From Nitrospinota bacterium (GTDB lineage Bacteria > Nitrospinota > Nitrospinia > Nitrospinales > VA-1), in contig WAIB01000013.1 of assembly GCA_009873655.1 (NCBI GenBank), positions 1-59,024 on the forward strand: a DNA stretch of 59,024 bases, written 5' to 3'. The notes under the pieces were generated by a model. The model saw only the letters and a program-made list of their open reading frames with translations. It searched no databases and was not told the DNA's origin. Both the position numbers and the translations under genes were made by a program. Numbering within the stretch: the stretch's first letter is position 1; every line of letters begins with the position of its first letter. Of the stretch, positions 41,273-50,187 are shown piece after piece.

Positions 41273-42041
41273 GTGGATAAGCATCTTAAAGTTCTGATAA
41301 TTGATGACGATAGATCTTTCCGTAAAATTGTTGCAAGAATGATGGTGCGGGCGGGTTTGCAGGTAGAAATAACAGGAGCTACAAGTTGTGCGGAGGGAGT
41401 AGAAGAGCTTAATAAAAAAGTATTTGACTGCGCACTTTTGGATTATCGTATGCCCGATGCGAATGGAATTCACCTTTTACAGGAAGTTTTGAACTTTGGG
41501 GGAAAGAATACCCCAATAATTTTTGTAACGGGGAATGGGGATGAAATGGTTGCCGCCCAGGCCCTCAAAAGCGGAGCTCTGGATTATCTCCCCAAAGAAA
41601 AACTGTCTCCCGAACTATTAACACAATGTTATCAGAGCCCATGAGTTGGAATTGAGAGCCAAACAGGCCGAATATTTATTGGTTGAGACGGAAAAACAAT
41701 ACAAAAGAATTGTGGAAACAATTTCGGAGATTGTTTTTCAGCTGGATTCTGAAAATAAAATTCCATTTATCAACTCTTCTTCCCGCTCACTTGGGTTTGG
41801 ACCTGAGGAATTAATTGGTAAACCTTTAAGTACCATTGTCGAAATTGACGATGAACAATTGCAAATGATTGGGACACGCCGTGTAGGTAATCGGGCGACT
41901 TCCAATCTCAGTGTCAGGTTCAAGTTAAAAAAAGATTCGCCTCTTTGGTCTGAAATGGGGTCTCTTACAGGTTCAATCGATTCGTATGGATTATGGAATG
42001 TATCTGAAGAATTGGTTTCTATTCCCAATATGGAAAAATAA
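41273..42041 (+). pseudogene. Frameshifted and truncated receiver-PAS sensor gene
   Basis: The first part (GTG 41273 to 41644) encodes a receiver domain (KVLIIDDDRSFRKIVARMM, phospho-Asp in ALLDYRMPDANG, VTGNGDEMVAAQALKSGALDYLPK). The next frame (to 42041) continues with a linker and a PAS domain (QYKRIVETISEIVFQLDSENK). Skipping one base near 41621 joins them as SPELL-HNVIRAHELELRAKQAE, so the original was one protein. The C-terminus stops in mid PAS domain, with no output or kinase domain. The receiver half alone could still be translated. Confidence 0.7.
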
Positions 42042-42221
42042 TTTCAGGAAACCCTCTGTTTAGGTAGAATTATTCGTTAATATAAACCCCCACTTTGCTA
42101 AAAAGAATTTTCCCCGGAAAAATAAAATCAAACTAATATTATTAGTATTCGGTTGATCTTGACTTGGATAGTATGGTAATTCTTTATCCAGAAAACAATT
42201 AACTTTGCAAAGGAGTACACG

Positions 42222-42395
42222 ATGACACACGATCAAATTGTTTCTGCTTACGAAAATTATCTTGCGGAAAATGAAAGTTTTGAAACAAAAAATATTAAGG
42301 CCGCGGCCGCTCGTGCAAGAAAGGCATTGGGCGAACTGCAAAAACTGGCAAAGGTAAGAAGAGCGGAAATTCAGGAAAGAAAAGTCAACATGTAG
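42222..42395 (+). CDS. Small histone-H1-like (Hc1-type) protein (57 aa)
   Basis: The ATG at 42222 has an AAAGGAG RBS at ideal spacing. The 57-aa peptide runs from an acidic N-terminus (MTHDQIVSAYENYLAENESFE) into a basic, Ala/Lys/Arg-rich helix (IKAAAARARKALGELQKL, then AKVRRAEIQERK). The helix resembles the short bacterial histone-H1-like/Hc1 family, whose members bind DNA. A strong terminator follows at 42409, so it is probably a monocistronic, well-expressed gene. Family membership is by motif resemblance. Confidence 0.65.
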   Translation: MTHDQIVSAYENYLAENESFETKNIKAAAARARKALGELQKLAKVRRAEIQERKVNM

Positions 42396-42408
42396 TCCCA
42401 TTCTAAAA

Positions 42409-42435
42409 CCCGCCCTTAAAGGGCGGGCATTTTCC
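42409..42435 (+). terminator. Intrinsic terminator of the histone-like gene
   Basis: CCCGCCC-ttaaa-GGGCGGG forms a perfect 7-bp GC stem followed by CATTTTCC. It lies 13 bp past the stop codon. Confidence 0.75.
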
Positions 42436-42594
42436 TCTTTGCTCAAATGAGTCTTTCTAAAAACGCCTGTTAATCGTAGTAAGAAAACCGGATTGGGTCG
42501 TTGCGATAAGACGGGTGGGGATTAGGAAAAAGTTTGAACCGGGATGAAGAAATTTTGCAACCGGATATTAAATAACTGTCCCTGCCGCGAGCAG

Positions 42595-42950
42595 TGGAGG
42601 CGGGGGGAATCGAACCCCCGTCCGAAAGGTTTCAGTTAAAGGCGTCTACATGCTTATCTTCTGATTTGAATCTCATTTCAACCAACTCCCAGAAGCAGGA
42701 TCAAGTCGAAACCAGTTCCTTAAAATCTCATTCCATTTACCCGGAACATGCAAACGAAACCAGTTCGCTAAATGACGTCCAATCCACTTCCCGCGAACAT
42801 GGATGTGGCGGACGGTAACCGATTAAATTAAGCGGCTACTGCTACATCATAATCGTTGGCGATTATGTATAAGCCGTTTTTTAACGGGCCAACGGCATCC
42901 CGTGCATGCAACCTTTACTTCAGCTCTCCCGTCGAAACCGGATCGCCCCC
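42595..42950 (-). ncRNA. ssrA: Transfer-messenger RNA (tmRNA)
   Basis: Read on the minus strand from 42950, the 5' end GGGGGCGATCCGGTTTCGAC pairs with a 3' end GGTTCGATTCCCCCCGCC-TCCA to form the tRNA-like acceptor and T arms. The reading frame encodes the tag ANDYDVAVAA followed by TAA, just after the AATC upstream element. The CCA tail is not encoded. At 356 nt it is a standard one-piece tmRNA. It rescues stalled ribosomes with SmpB. Confidence 0.95.
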
Positions 42951-42978
42951 ATTCAAATTGGAAGAATATACTACTTCT

Positions 42979-43007
42979 AATATATATTATAAATGTTTAG
43001 GTTTCAA
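42979..43007 (-). promoter_or_regulatory. Likely ssrA promoter
   Basis: On the minus strand, TTGAAA (43007-43002) and TATATT (42984-42979) are 17 bp apart. Transcription would start near 42972, leaving about 22 nt to be trimmed by RNase P before the mature 5' end at 42950. Confidence 0.5.
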
Positions 43008-43100
43008 TGGCTACCCAAACCAGGCCTCTGGTAAAATAGGATGCAAATCGTTTATTATTCCCATCCCAATACCCGTTTATATTAATTACTTCTGAAGATT

Positions 43101-44348
43101 ATGGATCGGCCCCAAAGCAAACTCACAATTCTTTCACTTCAATACCATTGCTATCCGGATGAAGTGGGTGGTGCCTGGGGTTTGACCTATGAAATCAACA
43201 AGCGCCTGGTGGAAAGAGGGCATAAGGTTTTTCAGATAACGTGTAAATCATCAAATTCCCAACTATCCCGGGAAGTGATCGATGGTATCCAATATCAGCG
43301 TGTTTCTCTCCTGCAAAGTAAAAGCTTCGTTTCTCTATGGAATGCGGTAAGAAAACAGATTAAAAACATATTAAAGCAGGAACCACCGAACCTGATTCAC
43401 ATTCATAATCCTTTGATTGGGTTAATCACCCTTTTGCAACCCGGATTATGGAAAGTTCCAAAAGTTTACCATTTCCATAGTTCCTGGTTTGATGAAGAAA
43501 AGATAAATGCTGTTGGCACGGCCCAGGTGCCTTTTGGATTGAAAATAAAACTGGAATTAATTCGGGTCATTGAATGGATATGCTTCAAGTTTTCCGGGAC
43601 GATACTTTTCTTGAGTGAATATTCCAGGAACCGTTTTAAAGAATTTTATTTTTTATCCAAACCGGATCTTCAAATAATACCCGGAGGTGTTGATTTAAAT
43701 GAATTTCATCCTATAAAACCCCAAGAAATTCAGGAGGAAATTCGTGAAAGGCTAAACTTGGAAAATAATAAGCCGTTAATTTTGACAGTGAGAAGGTTAG
43801 AAGAAAGGATGGGTCTGGAGAACCTTTTATCAGCTGTTGAAATTCTTACAAAAAAATTTCCGAAAAAATCATTTCAACTGGTCATAGTAGGTAAAGGAAG
43901 TTTAAAACAGCGCCTGGAAAAAATGATATTCGAGAAAGGGCTGTCCGATATCGTTAAGCTGACGGGTTTGGTTCCCCGTGAAATCCTGCCCCTGTATTTC
44001 AGAGTCGCGGATTTATTTGTTTTACCCACAACTGCCATAGAAGGCTTCGGGTTGGTAACGGCGGAATCGTTTGCAAGCGGATTGCCCGTTATGGGGACAC
44101 CCGTTGGCGCGACAAAAGAATTATTGGCCCCAATTGACCCCGGGCTCCTGTTTCAAGAAATTTCCCCCGAGGCACTGGCAAAAGGGTTGCAACATTATCT
44201 GGAGGATCCCGAATATTATTTTCCGTTCAAATCGAAATGCAGAGAAACTGCCGAAAAACATTTTTCCTGGGAAAGAATCACGGATCAAATTGAAGAAAAG
44301 TTTACTAGAATTGTTTCTGACCAAAGCCCGCATGGAAGCAAGGGATAA
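43101..44348 (+). CDS. Glycosyltransferase family 4
   Basis: The 415-aa protein has a GT-B fold. The N-terminal acceptor half includes YHCYPDEVGGAWGLTYEINKRLVERGHKVFQIT. The C-terminal Glycos_transf_1 half has LILTVRRLEERMGLENLL, FQLVIVGKGSLKQRLEKMI, LTGLVPREILPLYFRVADLFVLPTTAIEGFGLVTAESFASGLPV and PVGATKELL. The E-x7-E motif (EGFGLVTAE) is intact. The enzyme is probably retaining, with a nucleotide-sugar donor. A TMTC-like membrane protein gene follows 8 bp downstream, suggesting a surface glycan or protein-glycosylation pathway. Confidence 0.88.
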   Translation: MDRPQSKLTILSLQYHCYPDEVGGAWGLTYEINKRLVERGHKVFQITCKSSNSQLSREVIDGIQYQRVSLLQSKSFVSLWNAVRKQIKNILKQEPPNLIHIHNPLIGLITLLQPGLWKVPKVYHFHSSWFDEEKINAVGTAQVPFGLKIKLELIRVIEWICFKFSGTILFLSEYSRNRFKEFYFLSKPDLQIIPGGVDLNEFHPIKPQEIQEEIRERLNLENNKPLILTVRRLEERMGLENLLSAVEILTKKFPKKSFQLVIVGKGSLKQRLEKMIFEKGLSDIVKLTGLVPREILPLYFRVADLFVLPTTAIEGFGLVTAESFASGLPVMGTPVGATKELLAPIDPGLLFQEISPEALAKGLQHYLEDPEYYFPFKSKCRETAEKHFSWERITDQIEEKFTRIVSDQSPHGSKG

Positions 44349-44356
44349 AAACCTCA

Positions 44357-46420
44357 ATGAAATCGTTGTCTCCTAAACTATATTTAACACTTCTAATTAT
44401 TCTGGTTTATGGAAATACCCTTTCCAGTTCCTTCCATTTTGACGACATTCCTTCCATACTGGAAAAACCCTGGATAAGAGGCTGGGATAAAATTCCCCAA
44501 TTTATTTTCAGCGTTTTCCAACGTCCCCTGGTGATTCTTTCTTTTAATATAAATTATTCAATCAGTGAATTTGAGGTATGGAGCTATCATATTTTCAATA
44601 TTTGTTTCCATATAATCGCAACTTTTCTTGTTTTCGGCTTTGTTCATCAAATATCGTTTTATTTAAAAGATCTTTCGAATAAAAACAAGGTTGATTCATG
44701 GGCATTTTTATCTGCTTCGATTTTCGCTCTTCATCCTTTAAGCACCCAATCCGTAACTTATATTTCAAGCCGGTCATCTGCTCTGGTGACCATTTTTTAC
44801 CTCGCTGCGTTAATTTTATTTTTTAGGGGTTATACAGAACGAATACGGGAGAAAAGGACAGGGTATTTCTATTTCTTTTGGGCTACTATACTTTTTGTTC
44901 TTGGGGGATTAACCAAGGAAATTATTGTTACCCTGCCCGCCGCCTTATTTATATTTCACTTTTATTTTATTTCCAGAGATAGTCTTGGAAATTGGTTTTC
45001 CCAAAACGTAAAATGGTTTTTGCTGTTATTCATCCCCCTATTGGCAGCCGTGGGTTATAAACAAATCATGGGAGGCGGTTTTTTATCCGCTTCCTCGGCT
45101 GATCTTTCATCTTCCACCTGGTTATTGACTCAAACTTCTGTTGTTCCTTTCGAGTATTTTAGAAAATTTTTATTTCCCTTTAATTTAAATCTGGATACCC
45201 ATTTCCCGATTTTGAACGACTGGCTTAATCCGAAAAACTGGTTTGGAATTTTTGCATTGGGAATTGTGATAACCCTTTGGATTCGAATTTCCATGAGCAT
45301 TGGAAAAAAGGGATCCTGTGAAATTGAAAGGCGGTGTGCGGGTTTTGGGATGGCATGGATATTTTTAACATTATCGCCTACATCAAGCTTTATTCCTTTG
45401 CTGGACCCTGTGATGGAGCATCGAACTTATTTGCCGATGGTGGGTTTTGCCTTGTTGGCAGTCTCGGTTTTCAGTTGGGCGAAGGGTGTTAGCGAAAAAT
45501 TTAATGGAAGGAAGGTTTACTATCTCCATTCAGGGGTCGTTTCCATTTTGCTCCTGTTTTCTCTAAACGCAATGGATAGAAACAAGATCTGGAAAGATGA
45601 ATTTACTTTATGGGAAGACGCAAAGCAAAAATCACCTGGTTTAGTCAGGCCTTATAATAATTTAGGTGAAGCTCATGATAAGTTGGGAAATTATGATAAG
45701 GCGATTGAGGAGTTTCAACATGCTTTAAAAATCAACCCTAATTATTTTTTTGGATTAAGCAATTTGGGGAATGTTTATGGAAAGCAAAAAAAATATAACG
45801 AGGCGATACCCTATTTTCAGAAAGCTTTAAAAATAAAACCCGATTACAGCCCTGCCCATTACAATATTGCGAGGGCTTTCCATTTAATTGGCAAAAAAAA
45901 GGAAGCCGCTGAATCGTATAGAAAAGCTATCCAGTTTAATCCCTATTTCGAACAGGCATTTTATAATCTGGCTTATTTATCAATGGAACTGAGTGGGTTT
46001 GATGAGGCCATTGAAAATTTTAATAAGTTCTTAAAGATGCGGCCCAGGCACTCCAAGGCGCATTTTGGGTTAGGAAATGCATTAATGATGAAGGGTCAAC
46101 TGGACCTGGCCATGCAGGAATATCGAACTTCGGGAGCCCTTGATCCCTCTTTTGCCCTTCCTTATATGAATATGGCAAACATTCAAATGCAAACTAAAAA
46201 TATACCTGCTGCCATTGAAAATTATGAAAAAGCCTTGAAAATTCAACCGAAAATGCCTTCGATCCATTTAAGCCTGGGTATGATTTATTACCAGTTTAAG
46301 AAAGATATTCCCAAAGCCCTTGGCTACCTGAAAGAATCCCTCCGCCTCAATCCAAAACAACCCGCGGCTGCACGATTAAAAGCCCTGATCGCAGACCTGG
46401 AAAATAAGCAGCCGGCATAA
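44357..46420 (+). CDS. TMTC-like membrane protein with C-terminal TPR repeats
   Basis: The 687-aa protein has a hydrophobic N-terminal half (about residues 8-425, roughly ten helices) with HFDDIPSILEKPWIRGW, RPLVILSFNINYS and ALHPLSTQSVTYISSRSSALVTIFYLAAL. The DD and W-rich first loop is typical of the GT-C-like TMTC/DUF1736 group. From about 430 to the end there are seven or so TPR units (RPYNNLGEAHDKLGNYDKAIEEFQHALKINPNY and so on). Such proteins transfer mannose or similar sugars to proteins from lipid carriers. The genuine substrate is unknown. Confidence 0.8.
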   Translation: MKSLSPKLYLTLLIILVYGNTLSSSFHFDDIPSILEKPWIRGWDKIPQFIFSVFQRPLVILSFNINYSISEFEVWSYHIFNICFHIIATFLVFGFVHQISFYLKDLSNKNKVDSWAFLSASIFALHPLSTQSVTYISSRSSALVTIFYLAALILFFRGYTERIREKRTGYFYFFWATILFVLGGLTKEIIVTLPAALFIFHFYFISRDSLGNWFSQNVKWFLLLFIPLLAAVGYKQIMGGGFLSASSADLSSSTWLLTQTSVVPFEYFRKFLFPFNLNLDTHFPILNDWLNPKNWFGIFALGIVITLWIRISMSIGKKGSCEIERRCAGFGMAWIFLTLSPTSSFIPLLDPVMEHRTYLPMVGFALLAVSVFSWAKGVSEKFNGRKVYYLHSGVVSILLLFSLNAMDRNKIWKDEFTLWEDAKQKSPGLVRPYNNLGEAHDKLGNYDKAIEEFQHALKINPNYFFGLSNLGNVYGKQKKYNEAIPYFQKALKIKPDYSPAHYNIARAFHLIGKKKEAAESYRKAIQFNPYFEQAFYNLAYLSMELSGFDEAIENFNKFLKMRPRHSKAHFGLGNALMMKGQLDLAMQEYRTSGALDPSFALPYMNMANIQMQTKNIPAAIENYEKALKIQPKMPSIHLSLGMIYYQFKKDIPKALGYLKESLRLNPKQPAAARLKALIADLENKQPA

Positions 46421-46543
46421 ACATTCCCGGTAAATTTGAAGAAATTTGCAGAAAATCTTTGTTAGTATTTTCCTGTAAACGATACTAAAAAGCCAAAGAG
46501 TCTTTATCTTACAAATGAGGTTTCTGATTACCATGGGAGTTTT

Positions 46544-47917
46544 ATGAATATAAAAGTAAGCCTGCCGGAAAAAAGGGCGAATAAAAAACGGAATATATTT
46601 AAAACCAGCCAGCCTGGAGAATCGCAAACTTCGGGATATAACTCATACTTATATATCCATCGTGCTCTTGAGAACGCGCGAATACGGATGGGAAGATTTT
46701 TCAAACGAAACCAGTTATTAGGAAGGAAAGGTGCCATCGGTTGCGTTTCCCTTGAAATAAGTCAACGATGCAATCTGGACTGTTCTCTTTGCTATTTATC
46801 TGAATCTTCTTCCAAGGTCAGGGATATGCCCATAGAAGAATTGTATAAAAGATTGGATATGATCCTTAATACTTATGGTCCCGGAACAAATGTCCAGGTA
46901 AGTGGAGGGGAACCCACATTGAGAGAAAAAGATGAATTGCTTGCAATTGTCAGGTATGCAAGGAGAATAGGATTGAATCCTGCATTATTTACAAATGGCA
47001 TAAAGTGCTCAAGGGTTTTGCTGGAAGAGCTTTCCGAAGCGGGACTGAGTGATGTTGCGTTTCATGTGGACTTGACTCAAAAAAGAAGCGACCACAAAAC
47101 CGAAAAAGAATTGAATGGATTAAGGATGGAATTAATGGAAATGGCACGTGGCCTGCCTTTATTGGTGGTGTTTAACACAACCGTTCACGAATCGAATTTT
47201 GAAGAGGTTCCGGAGCTTGTCAAATTCTTCATCGAGAATTCAGATGTGGTGGGGATGGCTTCTTTTCAACTGCAGGCGGATACCGGCAGGGGAACACTGC
47301 ATCAGCGCCCCCAGCTTATAAGTTTGCAGTCAGTGCAGGATAAAATTTCCCAGGGTGCAGGAAATGTTTTGCCTTGGGACACCATATTGATTGGCCATCC
47401 AAAATGTCACACGTATGTCCCTGCATTTGCGACTAACGGTAAAGCTTTCGGAATAATTGACGATGAATTGATTTTTTCAGATTTTCTCAGGGATTTCAGT
47501 AATGTAACCCATGACCGGCGAGAGGGACCTGCAAAAATTGCGTGGACTTATTTCAAGAAGGGTATCAGGCATCCCAAATGGATAATCCGTGCATTGACCT
47601 ATTTTTTACCTCGAATGTGGAAAATGAAAAAAGATATCCTTCTTGGAAAAGGACGGGTAAACAAAATTTCCTTTTTCATCCAGAACTTTATGGATAAGGA
47701 TAATCTAGATTCCGAAAGAATAGACGCGTGCTCATTCATGGTAATGACGAAAGACGGGCCCATTTCAATGTGTAAACATAATGCAAACCGGGATGACTAT
47801 ATTCTGCAGCCCATAGAGATTTCTGAGGGTACGGAAAGAAAAACATTTTACCCCCTGGCTCCAAATAATGGGTCTCAATCAACACAAATCGAACCAGAAA
47901 CTTTATTGAATTGTTAA
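46544..47917 (+). CDS. Radical SAM protein (MoaA/SPASM-like)
   Basis: The 457-aa protein holds the radical-SAM cluster motif C76-x3-C80-x2-C83 (EISQRCNLDCSLCYLSES) and the SAM-binding VQVSGGEPTLRE. A C-terminal half with a few Cys residues (HPKCHTY, DACSFMVMTKDGPISMCKHN) suggests an auxiliary cluster. The enzyme probably modifies a peptide or small molecule. Its stop overlaps the next gene by one base (TAATG at 47915-47919), so it is cotranscribed with a DUF547 lipoprotein and a MauE/DoxX-like protein. Confidence 0.85.
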   Translation: MNIKVSLPEKRANKKRNIFKTSQPGESQTSGYNSYLYIHRALENARIRMGRFFKRNQLLGRKGAIGCVSLEISQRCNLDCSLCYLSESSSKVRDMPIEELYKRLDMILNTYGPGTNVQVSGGEPTLREKDELLAIVRYARRIGLNPALFTNGIKCSRVLLEELSEAGLSDVAFHVDLTQKRSDHKTEKELNGLRMELMEMARGLPLLVVFNTTVHESNFEEVPELVKFFIENSDVVGMASFQLQADTGRGTLHQRPQLISLQSVQDKISQGAGNVLPWDTILIGHPKCHTYVPAFATNGKAFGIIDDELIFSDFLRDFSNVTHDRREGPAKIAWTYFKKGIRHPKWIIRALTYFLPRMWKMKKDILLGKGRVNKISFFIQNFMDKDNLDSERIDACSFMVMTKDGPISMCKHNANRDDYILQPIEISEGTERKTFYPLAPNNGSQSTQIEPETLLNC

Positions 47918-48690
47918 TGTTCAGAATTTTTTCTCTTTTATTTACGTTACTCCTGTTTCTATCCGGTTGCGCAACGAAAGTCTCCCCGCCGGGATTGATT
48001 TTTTCCAGCGAAAACGCCGATTTTAATGGCCAGGCTTCCTGGGAAAAGGTTTTAAAAAAATATGTAAATAAAGAAGGAAAAGTGGCGTTTAAAAAACTAG
48101 CTTCAGATTATTCCGATTTGCTTTTTTATTTGGACCATATAGCCAAGTATGATCCGGATAAATCTCAAGGCAGGGAACAAAAACTGGCTTTTTATATCAA
48201 TTCTTATAATGCCCTGGCGATGTACGGAGTGATATTTCATAAAATTCCAAAAGATTTTAACAGGTTCATAGATCGCGCCCGGTTTTTCAAATTCACGGAA
48301 TTTAACATCAGTGGCAGGCAAATATCCCTTTATGATTACGAAAATAAAATAATCAGGCCTGCGGGTGATCCGCGAGTTCATTTTGCACTCAATTGTATGG
48401 TGGTGGATTGTCCTCGATTACCTGATAAGCCTTTTATTCCGGAAAAAATTGATTCCCAGTTGAACGATGCGGCCGTCGAGTTTTTGAATGATCCCAAAAA
48501 AGTTTTTGTGGATCCTTTAGAAAAAGAAGTCACAGTTTCAGAAATTTTAAAATTTTATGAAGAAGATTTTGTCAACCCGAAACAGGCCGGGTCGGTTCTG
48601 GAGTACATAAATCGGTTTAGGAAAGAAAAAATCCCTTCTTCTTATAAAGTAAGATTTTTTAACTATGATTGGACAGTTAATGGCCAGTAA
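47917..48690 (+). CDS. DUF547 lipoprotein
   Basis: ATG 47917 overlaps the radical-SAM stop and gives 257 aa; TTG 47911 is less likely. A lipobox signal (IFSLLFTLLLFLSGCATK, Cys18) precedes a DUF547 domain, with QKLAFYINSYNALAMYGVIF and DPRVHFALNCMVVDCPRLPDKPF, including the conserved HFALNC block and its Cys residues. DUF547 resembles a cysteine-protease-like or transglutaminase-like fold, but its role is unknown. It overlaps the next gene by about 11 bp. Confidence 0.8.
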   Translation: MFRIFSLLFTLLLFLSGCATKVSPPGLIFSSENADFNGQASWEKVLKKYVNKEGKVAFKKLASDYSDLLFYLDHIAKYDPDKSQGREQKLAFYINSYNALAMYGVIFHKIPKDFNRFIDRARFFKFTEFNISGRQISLYDYENKIIRPAGDPRVHFALNCMVVDCPRLPDKPFIPEKIDSQLNDAAVEFLNDPKKVFVDPLEKEVTVSEILKFYEEDFVNPKQAGSVLEYINRFRKEKIPSSYKVRFFNYDWTVNGQ

Positions 48691-49126
48691 AACAATTGAG
48701 AAGGTTTTGAGAATTTTTATCGCTTCCGTTTTATTGCTGACAGGGATGGGAAAATTATTGGATGTGCCCGGGTTTATAAAAGTTATAGATACTTACCGGT
48801 TAGTTCCAGAAACTTTACAGCCTTTAGTAGCGGTGTTCATGGTGTTGATCGAGCTGAAAATAGCAGAAAATCTTTACCGAAATTTAAGCTTGAAAATCAC
48901 TGCTTTGGCAGCCACGGTTTTACATGCTGGATTTACCCTGTTGGCGACGATCACACTTATACGGGGAATTGAAGTTCCTAATTGTGGATGCTTTGGTGTT
49001 TTCTGGGCCCGGCCCCTGACCTTTATAACGGTAGGGGAGGACATTTTTATGGTCGGGGTTTGTTTTTTGCTGTTTAAAATGGCGCAAAAAGGAGAAAAAT
49101 CCAGGTTAGATAACGATCCGGCTTAG
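48680..49126 (+). CDS. MauE/DoxX-like integral membrane protein
   Basis: The product has about 148 aa from ATG 48680, or 153 from 48665; both lie inside the DUF547 gene. Four transmembrane helices are evident (about 10-28, 45-63, 72-95 and 115-138). LLLTGMGKLLDVPGFIKVIDTYRLVP and the conserved NCGCFG before the last helix match MauE/DoxX-type proteins. These support cofactor or disulfide formation and thiol redox chemistry in the membrane. Coupling to a radical SAM enzyme suggests an exported modified peptide, which is inference. Confidence 0.78.
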   Translation: MASKTIEKVLRIFIASVLLLTGMGKLLDVPGFIKVIDTYRLVPETLQPLVAVFMVLIELKIAENLYRNLSLKITALAATVLHAGFTLLATITLIRGIEVPNCGCFGVFWARPLTFITVGEDIFMVGVCFLLFKMAQKGEKSRLDNDPA

Positions 49127-49381
49127 TACCAGTCTATTAACACCGAATCGTACGTGTATCAGATCGAGTTTGATGTCTTTTCCCTTCAATTCCGGGAAAA
49201 CAGATTCGCCTCCATTCTGAAAAGAAAGTTCGGCATCGGTATAATTGTTGAAATATTTTATTGATGTGGCGGAATCATCGATGTCGGTGTAGTCTTCTGC
49301 CTGGTTATCCCAGCTTCGGGCAGCCAATAGGAAATAGTCATCCGTATCAACATTCTTTTCGTTTTTAATTGTTGAGTTCAT
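49106..49381 (-). CDS. Small acidic hypothetical protein
   Basis: ATG 49381 with GGAGGG upstream gives 91 aa (MNSTIKNEKNVDTDDYFLLAARSWDNQAEDYTD to the end). It is acidic, has no membrane segment and ends ...HVRFGVNRLVLSRIVI. Its 3' end overlaps the MauE/DoxX-like gene tail by 21 bp on the opposite strand. I do not recognise a family, and overlapping convergent genes are uncommon. The good RBS argues for a real gene. Confidence 0.55.
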   Translation of the reverse strand: MNSTIKNEKNVDTDDYFLLAARSWDNQAEDYTDIDDSATSIKYFNNYTDAELSFQNGGESVFPELKGKDIKLDLIHVRFGVNRLVLSRIVI

Positions 49382-49646
49382 ATCAACCCTCCTGAAATCC
49401 AAACCTTTTTAAATAAAATATAATATTTCCGTCAAAAAAAGTCACGAATTTGATGGTTCAAACTGCCTTAAAATTGAATAAAATAGCTGAAACTGGAATA
49501 AAATAATGTGACAATCTATCAAAACAAAAGGATTATTTCCATAGAATGCATTTAATTTTTTTATACAATAAAAATTTCAAATAATTCAGTGTGTTATGGC
49601 ATAAACACCGGTTATTCAGAACCTTAAAATATTGTAGAGGAGAGCT
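49382..49646. other. 265-bp A/T-rich intergenic region
   Basis: It separates the divergent small hypothetical gene (49106-49381) and the exported protein gene (49647). Two copies of GAATAAAATA are spaced 21 bp apart near 49478-49508. No ORF or clear sigma-70 match is supported. Confidence 0.4.
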
Positions 49647-50144
49647 ATGAAAAAAATACTTTTGATCTTTATTTTCCTTGCTGGGTTCATAAATTCCGCT
49701 GCTGCCCAAAATTCTTTCTTAAATGCCAGGTGTAGTGATTACCATGGATCACGGATTCAAATAATTTCCGATTCTTCCGCAAGGCAAATGGCTGAAGCAG
49801 GAATCAGTACTCTGGGAACACCACAAATCCATGTAAACCCGGCTCAATTAAAAGACCTCTCTCCCAATGCAAGGGCTTTTGCGCTCAATCATGTTTGCGG
49901 AAATCATACCTTGGGGTATCTGGTCAATGATGCTGAAGATATCTACCACCATTATGAAAGAGTGGGAAATGCCGACTGTTGGGCGGCGGCTAAACTTTTT
50001 TATGCAGGATTAGTGGATAAAGAAGGAGTGGATGCCATCGAGGAAGAGGTCAACCAGATTTCCCGAGAACAGTGGTCCCATTTTCCGGGCCCGGTACGTG
50101 TGGTCGTATTAAACGATGTTTGTGCATTAAAACCCATGAACTAA
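49647..50144 (+). CDS. Exported protein with a degenerate metallopeptidase-like motif
   Basis: The 165-aa protein has a signal peptide (ILLIFIFLAGFINSAAAQ). Its middle contains ARAFALNHVCGNHTLGY and later NADCWAAAKLFYAGL. This follows the pattern of small exported zinc-peptidase-like proteins with HExxH and a downstream ADCWA block, but here HExxH reads HVCGNH, so the catalytic Glu is missing. Four Cys residues may form disulfides. GAGGAGAG precedes the ATG. It is probably a pseudo-enzyme; the fold is inferred. Confidence 0.6.
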   Translation: MKKILLIFIFLAGFINSAAAQNSFLNARCSDYHGSRIQIISDSSARQMAEAGISTLGTPQIHVNPAQLKDLSPNARAFALNHVCGNHTLGYLVNDAEDIYHHYERVGNADCWAAAKLFYAGLVDKEGVDAIEEEVNQISREQWSHFPGPVRVVVLNDVCALKPMN

Positions 50145-50187
50145 ATTTTTTCTTCAGGTTTTGGGCATCCTATTAATAGGACTTTGT

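Noticed and set aside
41270-41280. Exact DnaA-box-like TGTGGATAA
   Set aside because: It occurs once, over the start codon of the frameshifted receiver gene. A single box with no cluster, AT-rich element or dnaA gene does not support an origin.
42594-42818. 74-aa frame across the tmRNA gene
   Set aside because: It is the reverse strand of ssrA; the tRNA-like ends and the tag frame explain the sequence.
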